The position numbers and the translations under genes are program-made. The notes beneath the pieces are model-generated. The model saw nothing but the letters and a program-made list of their open reading frames with translations, was not told where the DNA came from and ran no database searches. Shown in pieces: positions 54,647 to 63,888 of a stretch of 64,000 nt of DNA (positions are counted from its first letter, which is position 1; each line of letters starts with the position of its first letter). Source of the stretch: Sciscionella sediminilitoris (lineage in GTDB: Bacteria > Actinomycetota > Actinomycetes > Mycobacteriales > Pseudonocardiaceae); assembly GCF_000737195.2 (NCBI RefSeq), contig NZ_JALM01000035.1, positions 46,399-110,398 of the forward strand, read 5' to 3'.

Positions 54647-54682
54647 GATCGGGCGATGTCGGGGACTGCGGAGGAGGGACGC

Positions 54683-55981
54683 GTGGCACTGTGGCCGGTG
54701 CACAGCGATCGCGAGCTGTCCCCAGCCGCGCCCGTGCTCGGCCCGCGTGAACGCATTTCCCGCCCGCTCGCCTGCGCCCTCGGTCTGCAGCACGTGGCCG
54801 CGATCTCGTTCGCCGGGCTGCTCGTGCCGAAACTGACCGGGATGCCGATCTCCACCACGCTGCTGTTCTCCGGGATCGGCACGCTGTTGTTCCTGGTACT
54901 CGCGGGCAATCAGGTGCCCGGCTATCTCGGGCCTTCCTACGCCTTCCTCGGCCCGCTCGCCGCCTCCGCCCAGGACGGGGTCGCCGCGCAGCTCGGCGGC
55001 GTGCTCGCGGCGGGGCTGCTGCTCACCGCGCTCGGGATCGCGGTCAAGGCACTGGGTATCCGGTTCCTGGAGAGCCTGCTCCCGCCGGTGGTCACCGGTG
55101 CGATCGTGCTGCTCGTCGGGATGAGCGTCACCCCGGTCTCGGTGGTGTTCGTGATCGGCCAGCCGGTGCTGACGGCGATCACGGTGCTGGCGATCCTGCT
55201 GGTGATGCTGCTCGGCAGGGGAGTGGTGCGGCGGTTCGCGGTACTGATCGGGCTGCTGATCTCCTGGCTGGCCGCGCTGCCCCTCGGGGGTCTCTCCGCG
55301 GAGGCGACCGCCGCTGTCTCCGAGGCGCCCTGGTTCGGTCTCCCGGTCTTCAACACCCCGGTCGTGCACCCGAACGTCGTGGTCGCCGCGATCCCCGCCG
55401 TGGTGGTGCTCGCCGCGGAATACGTCGCGCACATCAAGGCCGTCTCCGCGGTCACCGGGCGCAACCTGGACGGGCGCGTGGGGGACGCGGTCATCGCGGG
55501 CGGGCTGACCAGTGTCGTCGCCGGGCTCTCCGGCGGTGCCCCGGTCACGAACTCGCTCGGGAACCTCGGTGTGCTCGCGGCGAGCAAGGTGTACGCGACC
55601 GCCCCGTGCGCGATCGGCGGGGTGGTGGTCGCCGCGCTCGCGTTCTGCCCGAAGTTCACCGCGGCACTGGCCTCGGTGCCCTACGGGGTCGTCGCGGGTG
55701 CCTCGATCGTGGTCGCGGGCATGATCGTGCGGATCGCGCTGCGCATCTGGCGGATGTCCGGAGTGGTGCTCGCGGCTCCGGTGACCCTGGTGCTGTTGAT
55801 CATCGCCGTGGTCGGCGGGTCCAGCGTGCTTCCGCTGGTGTTCGGTGACCTGCGCATCAACGGCCCGGTGTGGGGCGCGGTGGCGATCCTCGCGGGTTAC
55901 CCCGTGCTGGACGGGGTACGCCGGGCAGTCGCCCGGGTGCGTACCCGGGCCGCGGCGCGCACCAATGCCGGACCCCGGTAG
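54683..55981 (+). CDS. NCS2-family uracil/xanthine permease
   Basis: A 432-residue inner-membrane transporter with fourteen helices in two inverted repeats. Markers are [19 protein letters not shown] (helix 1 with QH), [12 protein letters not shown] (helix 3 substrate loop) and [16 protein letters not shown] (helix 10 loop). The TNSLG loop favours uracil/xanthine rather than uric acid. GGAGGG precedes GTG 54683. Its last 85 bases overlap the end of pyrD on the other strand, an unusual arrangement of two pyrimidine-linked genes. Confidence 0.9.
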   Translation: MALWPVHSDRELSPAAPVLGPRERISRPLACALGLQHVAAISFAGLLVPKLTGMPISTTLLFSGIGTLLFLVLAGNQVPGYLGPSYAFLGPLAASAQDGVAAQLGGVLAAGLLLTALGIAVKALGIRFLESLLPPVVTGAIVLLVGMSVTPVSVVFVIGQPVLTAITVLAILLVMLLGRGVVRRFAVLIGLLISWLAALPLGGLSAEATAAVSEAPWFGLPVFNTPVVHPNVVVAAIPAVVVLAAEYVAHIKAVSAVTGRNLDGRVGDAVIAGGLTSVVAGLSGGAPVTNSLGNLGVLAASKVYATAPCAIGGVVVAALAFCPKFTAALASVPYGVVAGASIVVAGMIVRIALRIWRMSGVVLAAPVTLVLLIIAVVGGSSVLPLVFGDLRINGPVWGAVAILAGYPVLDGVRRAVARVRTRAAARTNAGPR

Positions 55982-56964
55982 ATCAGCCCGGTGTAGAGCT
56001 GGACCAGGCTCGCGCCCGCGTCGAGCATCCGCCGCGCCGACTGTGCGTCCATGATCCCGCCGCAGCCGATGATCGGCAGCCGTCCGCCGGTGCGCTCGGC
56101 GATGAACCGCACCAGCTCCAGCGAGCGATCCCGCAGCGGTGCCCCGGAAAGCCCGCCCTGCTCGGCGGCGAGCTGTTGTTCGGCGGCCACGATCCCGTCC
56201 CTGGCGAGCGTGGTGTTCGTGGCGATCACCCCGTCCACCTCGCGCGCGGCGAGCACCTCGAGCAGTTCGTCCAGCGCCTGCTCGGACAGGTCCGGGGCGA
56301 TCTTGACCAGCAGCGGTTTACGGGCACCCAGCCGGTCCAGTTCGGCCCGCAGCGCCGCGAGCAGCCCGTCGAGCGCGGCCGCGTCCTGCAGCCCGCGCAG
56401 TCCCGGGGTGTTCGGCGAGGAGACGTTGATCGCGAAGTAGTCGCCGTAGCGGTACAGGGCGCGCAGCGAGCAGGTGTAGTCCTCGACCGCCTCCTCGACC
56501 GGGGTTCGCTTCGACTTGCCGATGCTGATGCCGAGCGGGTAGCCGAGCGGTCCGAGTCGGCACAGGCGCGCGGCCAGTGCCGTGGCACCGGCGTTGTTGA
56601 AGCCCATCCGGTTGATGATCGCCTCGCTCTCCGGGAGCCGGAACAACCGCGGCCGGTCATTGCCCGGCTGCGGATGCCAGGTCACCGTGCCCGCCTCGAC
56701 GAAGCCGAAACCGAGCGCGGGCCACGCGGGAAGGGCACGCCCGTCCTTGTCCATCCCCGCCGCGAGCCCCACCCGGTTCGGGAACCGCAGGCCGAACACC
56801 TCGACCGGTTCCCCGCCACCGAAGATCCGGGCCCCGGCGCGCACCGCACCAGGAGCGGAACCGAGCGCGGCGATCGCGCGCAGGGTGTACTCGTGGGCGT
56901 GTTCGGCGTCGCCGCCGCCGATTCGGAACAGGGTCGCGCGCAGCAGGGAGCGGTACAGGTTCAC
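55897..56964 (-). CDS. pyrD: quinone-dependent dihydroorotate dehydrogenase (class 2)
   Basis: Fourth step of pyrimidine synthesis, coupled to the respiratory quinone pool. The 355-residue protein has the membrane-associating N-terminal helices (residues 1-30), [11 protein letters not shown] at about 116-126, the class 2 catalytic serine in [15 protein letters not shown] at about 178-192, and the FMN-binding [11 protein letters not shown] near 300. Length and order match class 2. Ends inside the permease gene; the ParA gene follows eight bases upstream on the same strand. Confidence 0.95.
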   Translation of the reverse strand: MNLYRSLLRATLFRIGGGDAEHAHEYTLRAIAALGSAPGAVRAGARIFGGGEPVEVFGLRFPNRVGLAAGMDKDGRALPAWPALGFGFVEAGTVTWHPQPGNDRPRLFRLPESEAIINRMGFNNAGATALAARLCRLGPLGYPLGISIGKSKRTPVEEAVEDYTCSLRALYRYGDYFAINVSSPNTPGLRGLQDAAALDGLLAALRAELDRLGARKPLLVKIAPDLSEQALDELLEVLAAREVDGVIATNTTLARDGIVAAEQQLAAEQGGLSGAPLRDRSLELVRFIAERTGGRLPIIGCGGIMDAQSARRMLDAGASLVQLYTGLIYRGPALVRAAARVRTRATARRTPSSTG

Positions 56965-56972
56965 GGCCCCGA

Positions 56973-57755
56973 TTATCGCCGACCGGAAAACTGGCCGCGC
57001 ACCTGCCGCAGCAGCTGGTCGAACAGCTCAGCGGTCTCCTTCGCGCCCTTGCCGCGCAGCGCGTGGATCGGCCGGCAGGCACCCTGGGCCTGCTGAATGG
57101 CGGTGCGTTCGGGAAAGCTCGTGTCCAGCAGCAGATCGCCGAACACCTCGCGCAGTTCGGTGATCCGGAACTGGTGCTCGACCGAGCGCGGCTTGACCCG
57201 GTTGGGCAGGATGCTGATCGGGCGCGGCTTGCGGTACCGCTGCGCCTGCTCGTGCACGGCGGCCACGGCCCGGCGCATTCCGGAGACGGCGAACATCGTC
57301 GGCTCGGTGATCAGCAGCGCCCCGTCCGCGGCGAACAGCGCGGAGCGGGTGAGCTGGCCGAGCGAGGGCGGGCAGTCCACCAGCACGAGGCCGTACTCCC
57401 GTCCCGCCGCGGGCAGCCTGCCCAGCACCCGCTCCAGGCGGCCCACCCGATAGGAGCGCGGATCGGGATGGTTGTGCGATTCGGTCTCCTCGGCACCGAC
57501 GAGCACATCCAGGTGTTCGCTCCACGGGCTTGCGGCGATGGCGGACAACAGGGTGCTCGAGCGCGGGTCGCCGAGTACGGTCGCGATGCTCGCCTCGGTC
57601 TCGCCGGGATCGAGTGCCGTGGTCGCGTTGCACTGCGGGTCGAGATCGGCCACGAGGGTGGGAACACCGGCGTGCGCGGCGGCCGAGGCGAGTCCGAGAG
57701 TCACCGTCGTTTTGCCCACGCCACCTTTGAGCGAGGCGATCGCGAGGGTTGGCAC
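56973..57755 (-). CDS. ParA/MinD-family ATPase
   Basis: A 260-residue deviant Walker ATPase. [20 protein letters not shown] at residues 4-23 holds the signature KGGVGKTT Walker A with its extra lysine, DLDPQCNAT is Walker A', and [15 protein letters not shown] is Walker B. Single ParA-type orphans position cargo at the nucleoid; no parB adjoins. The GTG at 57755 is supported by TATGGT six bases upstream; GTG 57770 would add five residues. It is divergent from a methyltransferase gene in a 23-base space. Confidence 0.85.
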   Translation of the reverse strand: MPTLAIASLKGGVGKTTVTLGLASAAAHAGVPTLVADLDPQCNATTALDPGETEASIATVLGDPRSSTLLSAIAASPWSEHLDVLVGAEETESHNHPDPRSYRVGRLERVLGRLPAAGREYGLVLVDCPPSLGQLTRSALFAADGALLITEPTMFAVSGMRRAVAAVHEQAQRYRKPRPISILPNRVKPRSVEHQFRITELREVFGDLLLDTSFPERTAIQQAQGACRPIHALRGKGAKETAELFDQLLRQVRGQFSGRR

Positions 57756-57761
57756 GCGGGC

Positions 57762-57767
57762 ACCATA
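57762..57767 (-). promoter_or_regulatory. leaderless -10 element of the ParA gene
   Basis: TATGGT on the minus strand, six bases before GTG 57755. It overlaps by two bases the -10 of the opposite gene. Confidence 0.5.
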
Positions 57768-57771
57768 CACT
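57766..57771 (+). promoter_or_regulatory. leaderless -10 element of the methyltransferase gene
   Basis: TACACT seven bases before ATG 57779. Shares bases 57766-57767 with the ParA -10, so the two promoters must compete. Confidence 0.55.
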
Positions 57772-57778
57772 CACGGTC

Positions 57779-58495
57779 ATGCGAGCCGATGCCGTGCGAC
57801 GCGCGTTGCGTACCGAGCTGGAAGCCGCACGGGCACGGGGAGCCGAGCCGGTGCGGGTTGTCGATGTCGGCGGGGGAACCGGAGGCTGGGCGGTACCGCT
57901 CGCCGAGTTCGGCGCCGCGGTCACCGTGATCGATCCCAGCCCGGACGCGCTGGCGAATCTGCGCCGCAGGGCGGTGGACGCGGACGTCGCCGAACTGATC
58001 ACCGCCGTGCAGGGGGACACCGAGGCGCTCGCTGACTGCGTGCCATCCGGCGGGGCGGACCTGGTGCTGGGGCACGGCATCCTCGAGGTGGTCGACGACG
58101 TCGGTGCCGCTCTCGCCGCGTTGCGGGCCGTCACCGCCCCCGGCGGGGCGATCTCGCTGCTGGTGGCCAACAAGTACGCGACCCTGCTGCGCATGGTGCT
58201 CGCCGGGCGGGTGATCGAGGCACACCGGCTGCTCGACGATCCCGACGGCGCACCGGCCGGGGACATCCTCGCGCGCCGGTTCGACGTGGATTCCCTGCGC
58301 ACGGCTCTGGAGGAGGCCGGGCTCGAGGTGAGTTCGCTGCACGGCTACGGCGTGCTCGCGGATCTCGTCCCCGGTGCCACCGCGGAGGATCCCGGTGTCG
58401 CCGAGGCGCTGGCCCAGCTGGAGCTGGCCGCGGCGGGCACCTCACCGCTGCGCGAGATGGCCGCCCAGCTGCACGCGCTCGTCCGGCCCCGCTGA
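57779..58495 (+). CDS. SAM-dependent methyltransferase (CmoA/SmtA-like)
   Basis: A 238-residue class I methyltransferase. RVVDVGGGTGGWAVPLAEFG at about residues 25-44 is motif I, VTVIDPSPDALANL motif II, and the motif IV loop is ADLVLGHGILEVVDD at about 95-109. The C-terminal half includes LLVANKYATLLRMVLAGR and RRFDVDSLRTALEEAG, resembling SmtA/CmoA-type tRNA or small-molecule enzymes. The next gene starts two bases beyond the stop, so they form one transcript. Confidence 0.85.
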   Translation: MRADAVRRALRTELEAARARGAEPVRVVDVGGGTGGWAVPLAEFGAAVTVIDPSPDALANLRRRAVDADVAELITAVQGDTEALADCVPSGGADLVLGHGILEVVDDVGAALAALRAVTAPGGAISLLVANKYATLLRMVLAGRVIEAHRLLDDPDGAPAGDILARRFDVDSLRTALEEAGLEVSSLHGYGVLADLVPGATAEDPGVAEALAQLELAAAGTSPLREMAAQLHALVRPR

Positions 58496-58496
58496 G

Positions 58497-59498
58497 ATGG
58501 GCACCCTGCGCGGCGCGGCAGGAGAGTTCGCGACCGGTCTCACCGAACCGGCCGATGGTGTGTACGCCTGGCTGCAGCCCAACGGATCCTGGGGTGAGAC
58601 GAACGCGGGCGCGGTGCGCGGGGACGGCGCGGCACTGGTCGTGGACACGCTCTGGGACCTGGCCCAGGCGCGGCGCTTCCTCGGTGCGCTGACCGGGGAA
58701 CTCGACGGCACCCCGATCACCGCCGCGGTGAACACGCACGAGGACGGCGACCACTGGTGGGGGAACGCCGCGCTTCCCGGGTCGGCCGCGGTGTACGCCA
58801 CCGAGGCGGCGATCGAGGCGATGGCCGGAGACGACCCGGCGCGCATGGCCCGCATGGACCGGCTCGCCGAACTCGGCGCGCGGCTGCCCGGAGCCGCCGG
58901 CCGGCTCGGCGGTTACGTGCACGGGATGCTCGGCCCGTTCGAGCACGGCGCGGTGCGCACCCGGCTTCCGGACCACCCGTTCACCGGAGCGCTCGAGCTC
59001 TCGGTCGGCGGGCGGCCGGTGCGGTTCGTCGACCTCGGTCCCGCGCACACCCGCTCCGATGTCGTGGTGCACGTGCCCGATGCGGAGCTGGTGTTCTGCG
59101 GTGACCTGCTGTTCATCGGGGTGGCCCCGGTGTGCTGGCACGGGCCGGTCACCGGATGGATCTCCGCGCTGGACCGGTTGCTCGAACTGGGGGCGCGCAC
59201 GTACGTGCCGGGACACGGGCCACCCTGCGGGCCCGGGCGGGTGCGGGAACTGCGGGACTACTTCTGCTGGCTCGTGGAAGCGGGCGGGCGCGCCTTCGCG
59301 GCGGGTGCCGATGTGCGCACCGCGGCCCGGCGGCTGCTCGACGACCGGGGTAACGCGGCCTTCGCGCACTGGCACGATCAGGAGCGGCTGGCGATCACCC
59401 TGGAGACGGTGCGCCGCGACTATCTCGGCCTCGGACCGCCGTCCAGGGAACCGGCCGCGCTGGCCCGGCTGCTCGGCACCTGCGCGGCGCTGCGCTGA
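58497..59498 (+). CDS. MBL-fold metallohydrolase
   Basis: A 333-residue metallo-beta-lactamase-fold protein. The zinc motif is NTHEDGDHWWGN at about residues 80-91 (H-x-D-x-D-H). Further ligands sit in LGPAHTRSDVVVHVPDAE (about 178-195) and YVPGHGPPCGP (about 237-247). The length exceeds a minimal hydrolase because of a helical C-terminal part. Reaction unknown; it follows the methyltransferase after one base. It has no ribosome-binding site of its own and relies on coupling. Confidence 0.85.
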   Translation: MGTLRGAAGEFATGLTEPADGVYAWLQPNGSWGETNAGAVRGDGAALVVDTLWDLAQARRFLGALTGELDGTPITAAVNTHEDGDHWWGNAALPGSAAVYATEAAIEAMAGDDPARMARMDRLAELGARLPGAAGRLGGYVHGMLGPFEHGAVRTRLPDHPFTGALELSVGGRPVRFVDLGPAHTRSDVVVHVPDAELVFCGDLLFIGVAPVCWHGPVTGWISALDRLLELGARTYVPGHGPPCGPGRVRELRDYFCWLVEAGGRAFAAGADVRTAARRLLDDRGNAAFAHWHDQERLAITLETVRRDYLGLGPPSREPAALARLLGTCAALR

Positions 59499-59517
59499 GA
59501 CTGTCGGGGTCTGGCCT

Positions 59518-59523
59518 TAAGCT
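59518..59523 (+). promoter_or_regulatory. leaderless -10 element of dinB
   Basis: TAAGCT six bases before ATG 59530; CTGAGA at 59495-59500 with a spacer of 17 is a possible -35. Confidence 0.55.
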
Positions 59524-59529
59524 GGCCAC

Positions 59530-60807
59530 ATGGGTCGGAGTGGGCAGCTGCCGCGCGGGTCGAGCGCGTACCGGGTGACACCGGATCGTCCGTGGCCTTC
59601 CGACGAGGGCTGCCCGATCCTGCACGTGGACATGGACGCCTTCTTCGCCTCGGTCTCCACCCGGGAACGCCCCGACCTGGCGGGCAAACCGGTCGTGGTG
59701 GCCGGCGGCGGGGCCCGCGGGGTGGTGTCCTCGGCGAACTACATCGCCCGCGAATACGGGGTGCGCTCGGCGATGCCCGCCTCCCGGGCACGCACCCTGT
59801 GCCCGCGCGCGGTGTTCCTCGAACCCGAGTTCGAGCAGTACGCGGCGGTGTCCCGGGATGTGATGGCACTGTTCCGGGAACTGACTCCGCTGGTCGAACC
59901 GGTCAGCCTGGACGAGGCCTTCCTGGACGTGTCCGGAGCGCTGCGGCGGCTGCGCAGCACCCCGGCCCAGCTCGGCGAGCAGCTGCGTGCCCGGGTCTTC
60001 GCCGCGCACGGGGTGAGCTGCTCGGTCGGGGTCGGGCCGAGCAAGTTCATCGCGAAGCTCTCCTCCGGGCTGGCCAAACCGGACGGCATGGTCGTGGTCC
60101 CGCGCGGGGAGGTGCTGGAGTTCCTGCATCCGCTCCCGGTCTCCGCGCTGTGGGGTGTCGGTGAGGTCACCGAGCGTAAGCTGCATTCCTACGGGATGGA
60201 GACCGTGGGTGATATCGCCGACATTCCGCTCGCCCGGCTGCGCAAACTGGTCGGCAACGCGGCGGCCGAACACCTGCACACCCTGGCCAGCGGGGTGGAC
60301 GAGCGCCGGGTGACCCCGCACAACGAGGAGAAGTCGCTCGGCGCGGAGACCACCTTCGAGTACGACTACGAGGACCCGGATGTGTTGCGCCGGGAACTGC
60401 TGCGGCTCTCCGGGCGGGTGGCCGCGAGCCTGCGTCGCAAAGGACTGCGGGCCCGCACGATCTCGATCAAGGTGCGCTATTCCGACTTCCGCACGATCAC
60501 CAGGGCATACACCATGCACGCGGCGACCGACTCCTCCCGCGAGGTGTACCGGCACGCCGAACGGCTGCTGAGCACCGCGGTCGCCCCGGGGCCGATCCGG
60601 CTGCTCGGGGTGCGTACCGAGGGCCTCGGGGAGACCGAGCACGAGCCGACACAGCTGGAGTTCGCCGCGGAGACCGAGGACAGCTGGCGGGAGGCCGAGG
60701 TGGCCGCGGACAAGGCCAACGAACGGTTCGGTGGCGCGGTGGTGCGCCCCGCCTCGTTACTCTCCGGAGGGGCCCGGCGGGGGAACAACCGGCACGACTC
60801 GCGATGA
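59530..60807 (+). CDS. dinB: DNA polymerase IV
   Basis: Y-family translesion polymerase. The 425-residue protein has LHVDMDAFFASVSTRERPDL at about residues 31-50 (first catalytic Asp), SLDEAFLDVSG at about 126-136, the SCSVGVGPSKFIAKLSSGLAKP finger and thumb, and a little-finger domain with RTISIKVRYSDFRT. A QLEF stretch near 378 may be the beta-clamp-binding motif. A 30-residue extension precedes the usual start. Length fits actinobacterial DinB. Role: bypass of damaged bases, usually with low fidelity. Confidence 0.95.
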   Translation: MGRSGQLPRGSSAYRVTPDRPWPSDEGCPILHVDMDAFFASVSTRERPDLAGKPVVVAGGGARGVVSSANYIAREYGVRSAMPASRARTLCPRAVFLEPEFEQYAAVSRDVMALFRELTPLVEPVSLDEAFLDVSGALRRLRSTPAQLGEQLRARVFAAHGVSCSVGVGPSKFIAKLSSGLAKPDGMVVVPRGEVLEFLHPLPVSALWGVGEVTERKLHSYGMETVGDIADIPLARLRKLVGNAAAEHLHTLASGVDERRVTPHNEEKSLGAETTFEYDYEDPDVLRRELLRLSGRVAASLRRKGLRARTISIKVRYSDFRTITRAYTMHAATDSSREVYRHAERLLSTAVAPGPIRLLGVRTEGLGETEHEPTQLEFAAETEDSWREAEVAADKANERFGGAVVRPASLLSGGARRGNNRHDSR

Positions 60808-60925
60808 GTTGCGGGGATCGGGTAGTCCGCCCGGGCCGAGACTCGTAGACTGGTGGTAACAGCCGTGAAGGTCACCCGCCGGGAGCATGGGCCCGGCGAC
60901 GTGGAGCAGTGCCGGAGGAGGAGTC

Positions 60926-61318
60926 GTGCCACTCTCCGAGCATGAGCAGCAGCAGCTCGACCAGATCGAGCGAGCGCTCTACACCGAGGACCCGAAGTTC
61001 GCGTCGAACGTACGGGGGGCGAAGCTCAGTAAACCGTCGCGAAGTCGGCGACTACAGGGCGGAGTGCTCGCCGTCGTCGGTCTCGGACTGCTGCTCGGTG
61101 GGCTCGTCATTCCGCTGCGAGTCGCCGAGATCCCGATCGTGAGTGTGGTCGGATTCGTCGTGATGTTCGTCGGCGTCGTGCTGACGATCACCGCGTTGCG
61201 TGCCGGTTCCCAGGACGAGGCGGAATCGGCGAAGGGCGGCGCCACCAAGGGCCGCGCCAAGAGCCCACTCGCCAAGCGGATGGAGGACCGGCTGCGCAAG
61301 CGGTTCGACGACCGCTGA
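60926..61318 (+). CDS. DUF3040 membrane protein
   Basis: A 130-residue actinobacterial DUF3040 protein. PLSEHEQQQLDQIERALYTEDPKFAS at the N-terminus is the family hallmark (first 26 residues). Two transmembrane helices follow at about residues 48-66 and 70-92, then a basic tail. It is located between dinB and mraZ in many actinobacteria and its role is unknown. GGAGGAGGAG is present before GTG 60926. TAGACT at 60847-60852 is a possible -10 within the 118-base gap. Confidence 0.9.
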   Translation: MPLSEHEQQQLDQIERALYTEDPKFASNVRGAKLSKPSRSRRLQGGVLAVVGLGLLLGGLVIPLRVAEIPIVSVVGFVVMFVGVVLTITALRAGSQDEAESAKGGATKGRAKSPLAKRMEDRLRKRFDDR

Positions 61319-61334
61319 CCCGACTGCCCGCCGG

Positions 61335-61919
61335 TCAGCCCGCCGAGGCGGTGCCCTGATCCGGCGTCGCGCGGTTCGATCCGGCCCGGTCCGGGCCCGT
61401 GGGAACCGGGCGCCGTAGCACCGAACGCGGCCAGAACCGATCCCGTGGCCGGAGCGGATGAGCGAGCGCGAGGGCTCCCAGAACCTCCCGGACCGCCTGC
61501 TCCAGTCCGGGATCGGGCCTGGTGCTCGCGGAGGCGGGGGCATACCAGCTGCGTTCGAGTTCGGTCACGATCAACCGCAGTTTCTGCTTCGCGGCCTCGT
61601 CCAGCTCGTGGGTATCGGCGATCCGTGCGGCGATGGCACGGACCGAGCGGTTCTCGGGAAGCTTCACCTCGCGGTCGGCCGAGGCGTCCAGTACCTCCTG
61701 CCATCCCGCGGCCGCGGCATCCGGCGCGCCCGAGCCCGCGATCCGCAGCCGTCGCCGCATCCGCTGTCTGCGCAGCATCGCCGGTGCCGCGAACACGAGC
61801 CCGAGCAGCGCGAGGAGCACCAGCCACCAGGACACGAAGCTCAGCGCGAGCAGCGCGGCCAGGGCCCAGGCCACCGCCGCGCCCGCGGTGAGCACCCGGA
61901 TCAGTGATTCAGCGCGCAT
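61335..61919 (-). CDS. membrane protein with TgpA C-terminal-like domain (split transglutaminase partner)
   Basis: A 194-residue protein starting with ATG inside the end of the transglutaminase gene (11-base overlap). Two transmembrane helices at about residues 9-30 and 32-50 are followed by a cytoplasmic domain where LPENRSVRAIAARIADTHELDEAAKQ and LIVTELERSWYA match the C-terminal DUF4129-like part of TgpA proteins. In many actinobacteria these parts form one protein of about 780-800 residues; together these two make 853. It may be a natural split or a separate gene. Confidence 0.7.
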   Translation of the reverse strand: MRAESLIRVLTAGAAVAWALAALLALSFVSWWLVLLALLGLVFAAPAMLRRQRMRRRLRIAGSGAPDAAAAGWQEVLDASADREVKLPENRSVRAIAARIADTHELDEAAKQKLRLIVTELERSWYAPASASTRPDPGLEQAVREVLGALALAHPLRPRDRFWPRSVLRRPVPTGPDRAGSNRATPDQGTASAG

Positions 61920-63888
61920 GCCTGCCCCCGTTCGTCCTGCGCCGCCTGGCGAGCAGCCGCACCGCTCCGGTCAGCCCGCCGGCCAGGACGAGCAGGGCGA
62001 GCAGCACCCACAGGGCACCACTGGGCGCGCTGAGGGTGAACGCCTTGGCCAGTGGCGGCCACCAGTCGTCGTCCTCCGCGGGCGGCAGCACCGGGCTCAT
62101 GGAGAGCTGGTCCCTGGACGGTGCGGGCGGGCCGGGGGAGACCGAGGGCACCTCCGAGGACGGGGCAGGCCCCGCGCTGTTGTCGGGTGCCGCCACGCTC
62201 TGCGCGCGCTGCAGATAGGGCGGGGTGACCCCGCGCCCGTCGGCGAGCGGGGTCGGGTCGAAGGTCATCCAGCCGTAGCCGGGGAAGTACACCTCCACCC
62301 AGGCGTGCGCGTCCTGGGTGGTGACCGAGCGGTAGTCCTTTTCCTTGGTGCCCGGGGTGAACCCGACCGCGACCCGGGCCGGGATGTGCTGGCTGCGCAC
62401 CAGCACCGCCATGGCCGAGGCGAACTGCTCGCAGAAGCCCTGCTTGCCGTGGAAGAGGAAGTCCGCGAGCGGATCACCGAGCTTCTGCGGCCTGGTGCGC
62501 AGCGAGTAGCTGAAATTGCCCGGTGCGACGAAGTACGACCAGATCGCGCGCACCTTGTCGAAGGTGCTGCCCTTGCCCGCGGTGAGCCGGTCCCCGAGCC
62601 GGAGGACCTCGGAATCCACGGCAGGCAGCTGGGTGTACTCCTCGGAATTGGGCAGGCCCTCGGTCCCGGCCGGTGCGGTGCGCAGTTCGGAGGACGAGGG
62701 CACGGCGAAGCTGGCCTGCTCGGTGTAGTCGGTGGGTTCGGTCGGACTGCGGGCGAACGCGGCGCTCATCGTCGGATCCCATCGCCAGATCCGCGGATCG
62801 AGCCCGCTGACCTGGCCGGGAACCCCGTACAACGGCAGCCAGTTGTCCCGCCAGTTGACCGGCTGAATGTCGATGTTCGCGGTGCGCGGGGCGGGTACCG
62901 AACCGGGTGGCCGCTGCAGCTCGCCGCGCAGCTGCTGGCCGCTGCCGATCGTGCCGACCTGCCAGCCCGAGCGCGGATCGAACTTGGACAGCGTCACCGC
63001 GCGCAGGTACCCGGCGTCCGCCTGATCCCCGCGCACCCGGAACAACTCGACCGTGTCATCGGGATTGTCCAGCTCGCCGCGCAGTTTGGTGAACGGGTTG
63101 AGCCCCCAGGATCCGTTCACGGTGCGACGCCCCTCCTGTTCGCCGGGGAAGGTGCCGGAGGTGCCGATCACGGTCACCGTCGCCCCGGCGAACAGCGCCA
63201 AGGCCAGCGCGACACCGGTGACCGCCACCATCGGTGTCGTCACCCGCAGACCGGTTCCGGTCAGCCCGACCTCACCGCGCCACTCGCGCTGTCTGCGGGC
63301 CCGGTCCACCGCGAGCAACAGCGCGAAGGCCACCCCGCCGAGCAGGAACCCCCACCAGGGGAGCAGGTCATCGGCGAGCGAGGCGGGCACCGCGTACACG
63401 CCGAGCAGCAGCAACCCGGCCACCGCGGGCATCCGGATGTCGACCACGAGCAGGTCGACGAGCACCGCGATGATGCCGATGGACAGCACAATCAGGCACT
63501 GCATGGCCGCGGTGGCCGGAACCGGGGGGCGGCCGGTGCGGATCTCCTCCACCGCCGTGCTCAGCAGCGTGCCCAGATCGCCGAGCGCGCTCGGTCCGGG
63601 AAGCACGCCGAGCACGGCGTTGGCACTGAACAGCGAGGCACAGCAGCACAGCAGCACGAACAGCTGCACGAGCACCACGACCGGCGGACCGTACGCGGTG
63701 CGCAGCCGCGGCACGAAAGTGCGCAGCAGGATGCCCGCCCCGACGATCACGACCACCGCGCCGAACAGCGATTCGAACCACGCCCCGCCGGCGATCAGCT
63801 CGGCCATCGCGGTCGACACGGCGAGAACCGCGATCCCGCCCGCCGCGGGCAGCAGCACCCCCGGCCGGTTTCCGGTACGCGCGCTCAT
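61909..63888 (-). CDS. TgpA-like membrane transglutaminase (DUF3488)
   Basis: A 659-residue membrane protein with six N-terminal helices (about residues 1-235), an extracytoplasmic transglutaminase core and one final helix (about 625-645). The catalytic Cys is in GKQGFCEQFASAMAVLVRSQ at about residue 480, with the His in TQDAHAWVEVYFPGYG and the Asp in MTFDPTPLADG. Transglutaminase-type enzymes at this position crosslink or cleave cell-wall proteins. GGGGAG precedes ATG 63888. It ends with a basic RRRRTNGGRHAR tail just before the separate C-terminal gene, unlike full-length relatives. Confidence 0.9.
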   Translation of the reverse strand: MSARTGNRPGVLLPAAGGIAVLAVSTAMAELIAGGAWFESLFGAVVVIVGAGILLRTFVPRLRTAYGPPVVVLVQLFVLLCCCASLFSANAVLGVLPGPSALGDLGTLLSTAVEEIRTGRPPVPATAAMQCLIVLSIGIIAVLVDLLVVDIRMPAVAGLLLLGVYAVPASLADDLLPWWGFLLGGVAFALLLAVDRARRQREWRGEVGLTGTGLRVTTPMVAVTGVALALALFAGATVTVIGTSGTFPGEQEGRRTVNGSWGLNPFTKLRGELDNPDDTVELFRVRGDQADAGYLRAVTLSKFDPRSGWQVGTIGSGQQLRGELQRPPGSVPAPRTANIDIQPVNWRDNWLPLYGVPGQVSGLDPRIWRWDPTMSAAFARSPTEPTDYTEQASFAVPSSSELRTAPAGTEGLPNSEEYTQLPAVDSEVLRLGDRLTAGKGSTFDKVRAIWSYFVAPGNFSYSLRTRPQKLGDPLADFLFHGKQGFCEQFASAMAVLVRSQHIPARVAVGFTPGTKEKDYRSVTTQDAHAWVEVYFPGYGWMTFDPTPLADGRGVTPPYLQRAQSVAAPDNSAGPAPSSEVPSVSPGPPAPSRDQLSMSPVLPPAEDDDWWPPLAKAFTLSAPSGALWVLLALLVLAGGLTGAVRLLARRRRTNGGRHAR

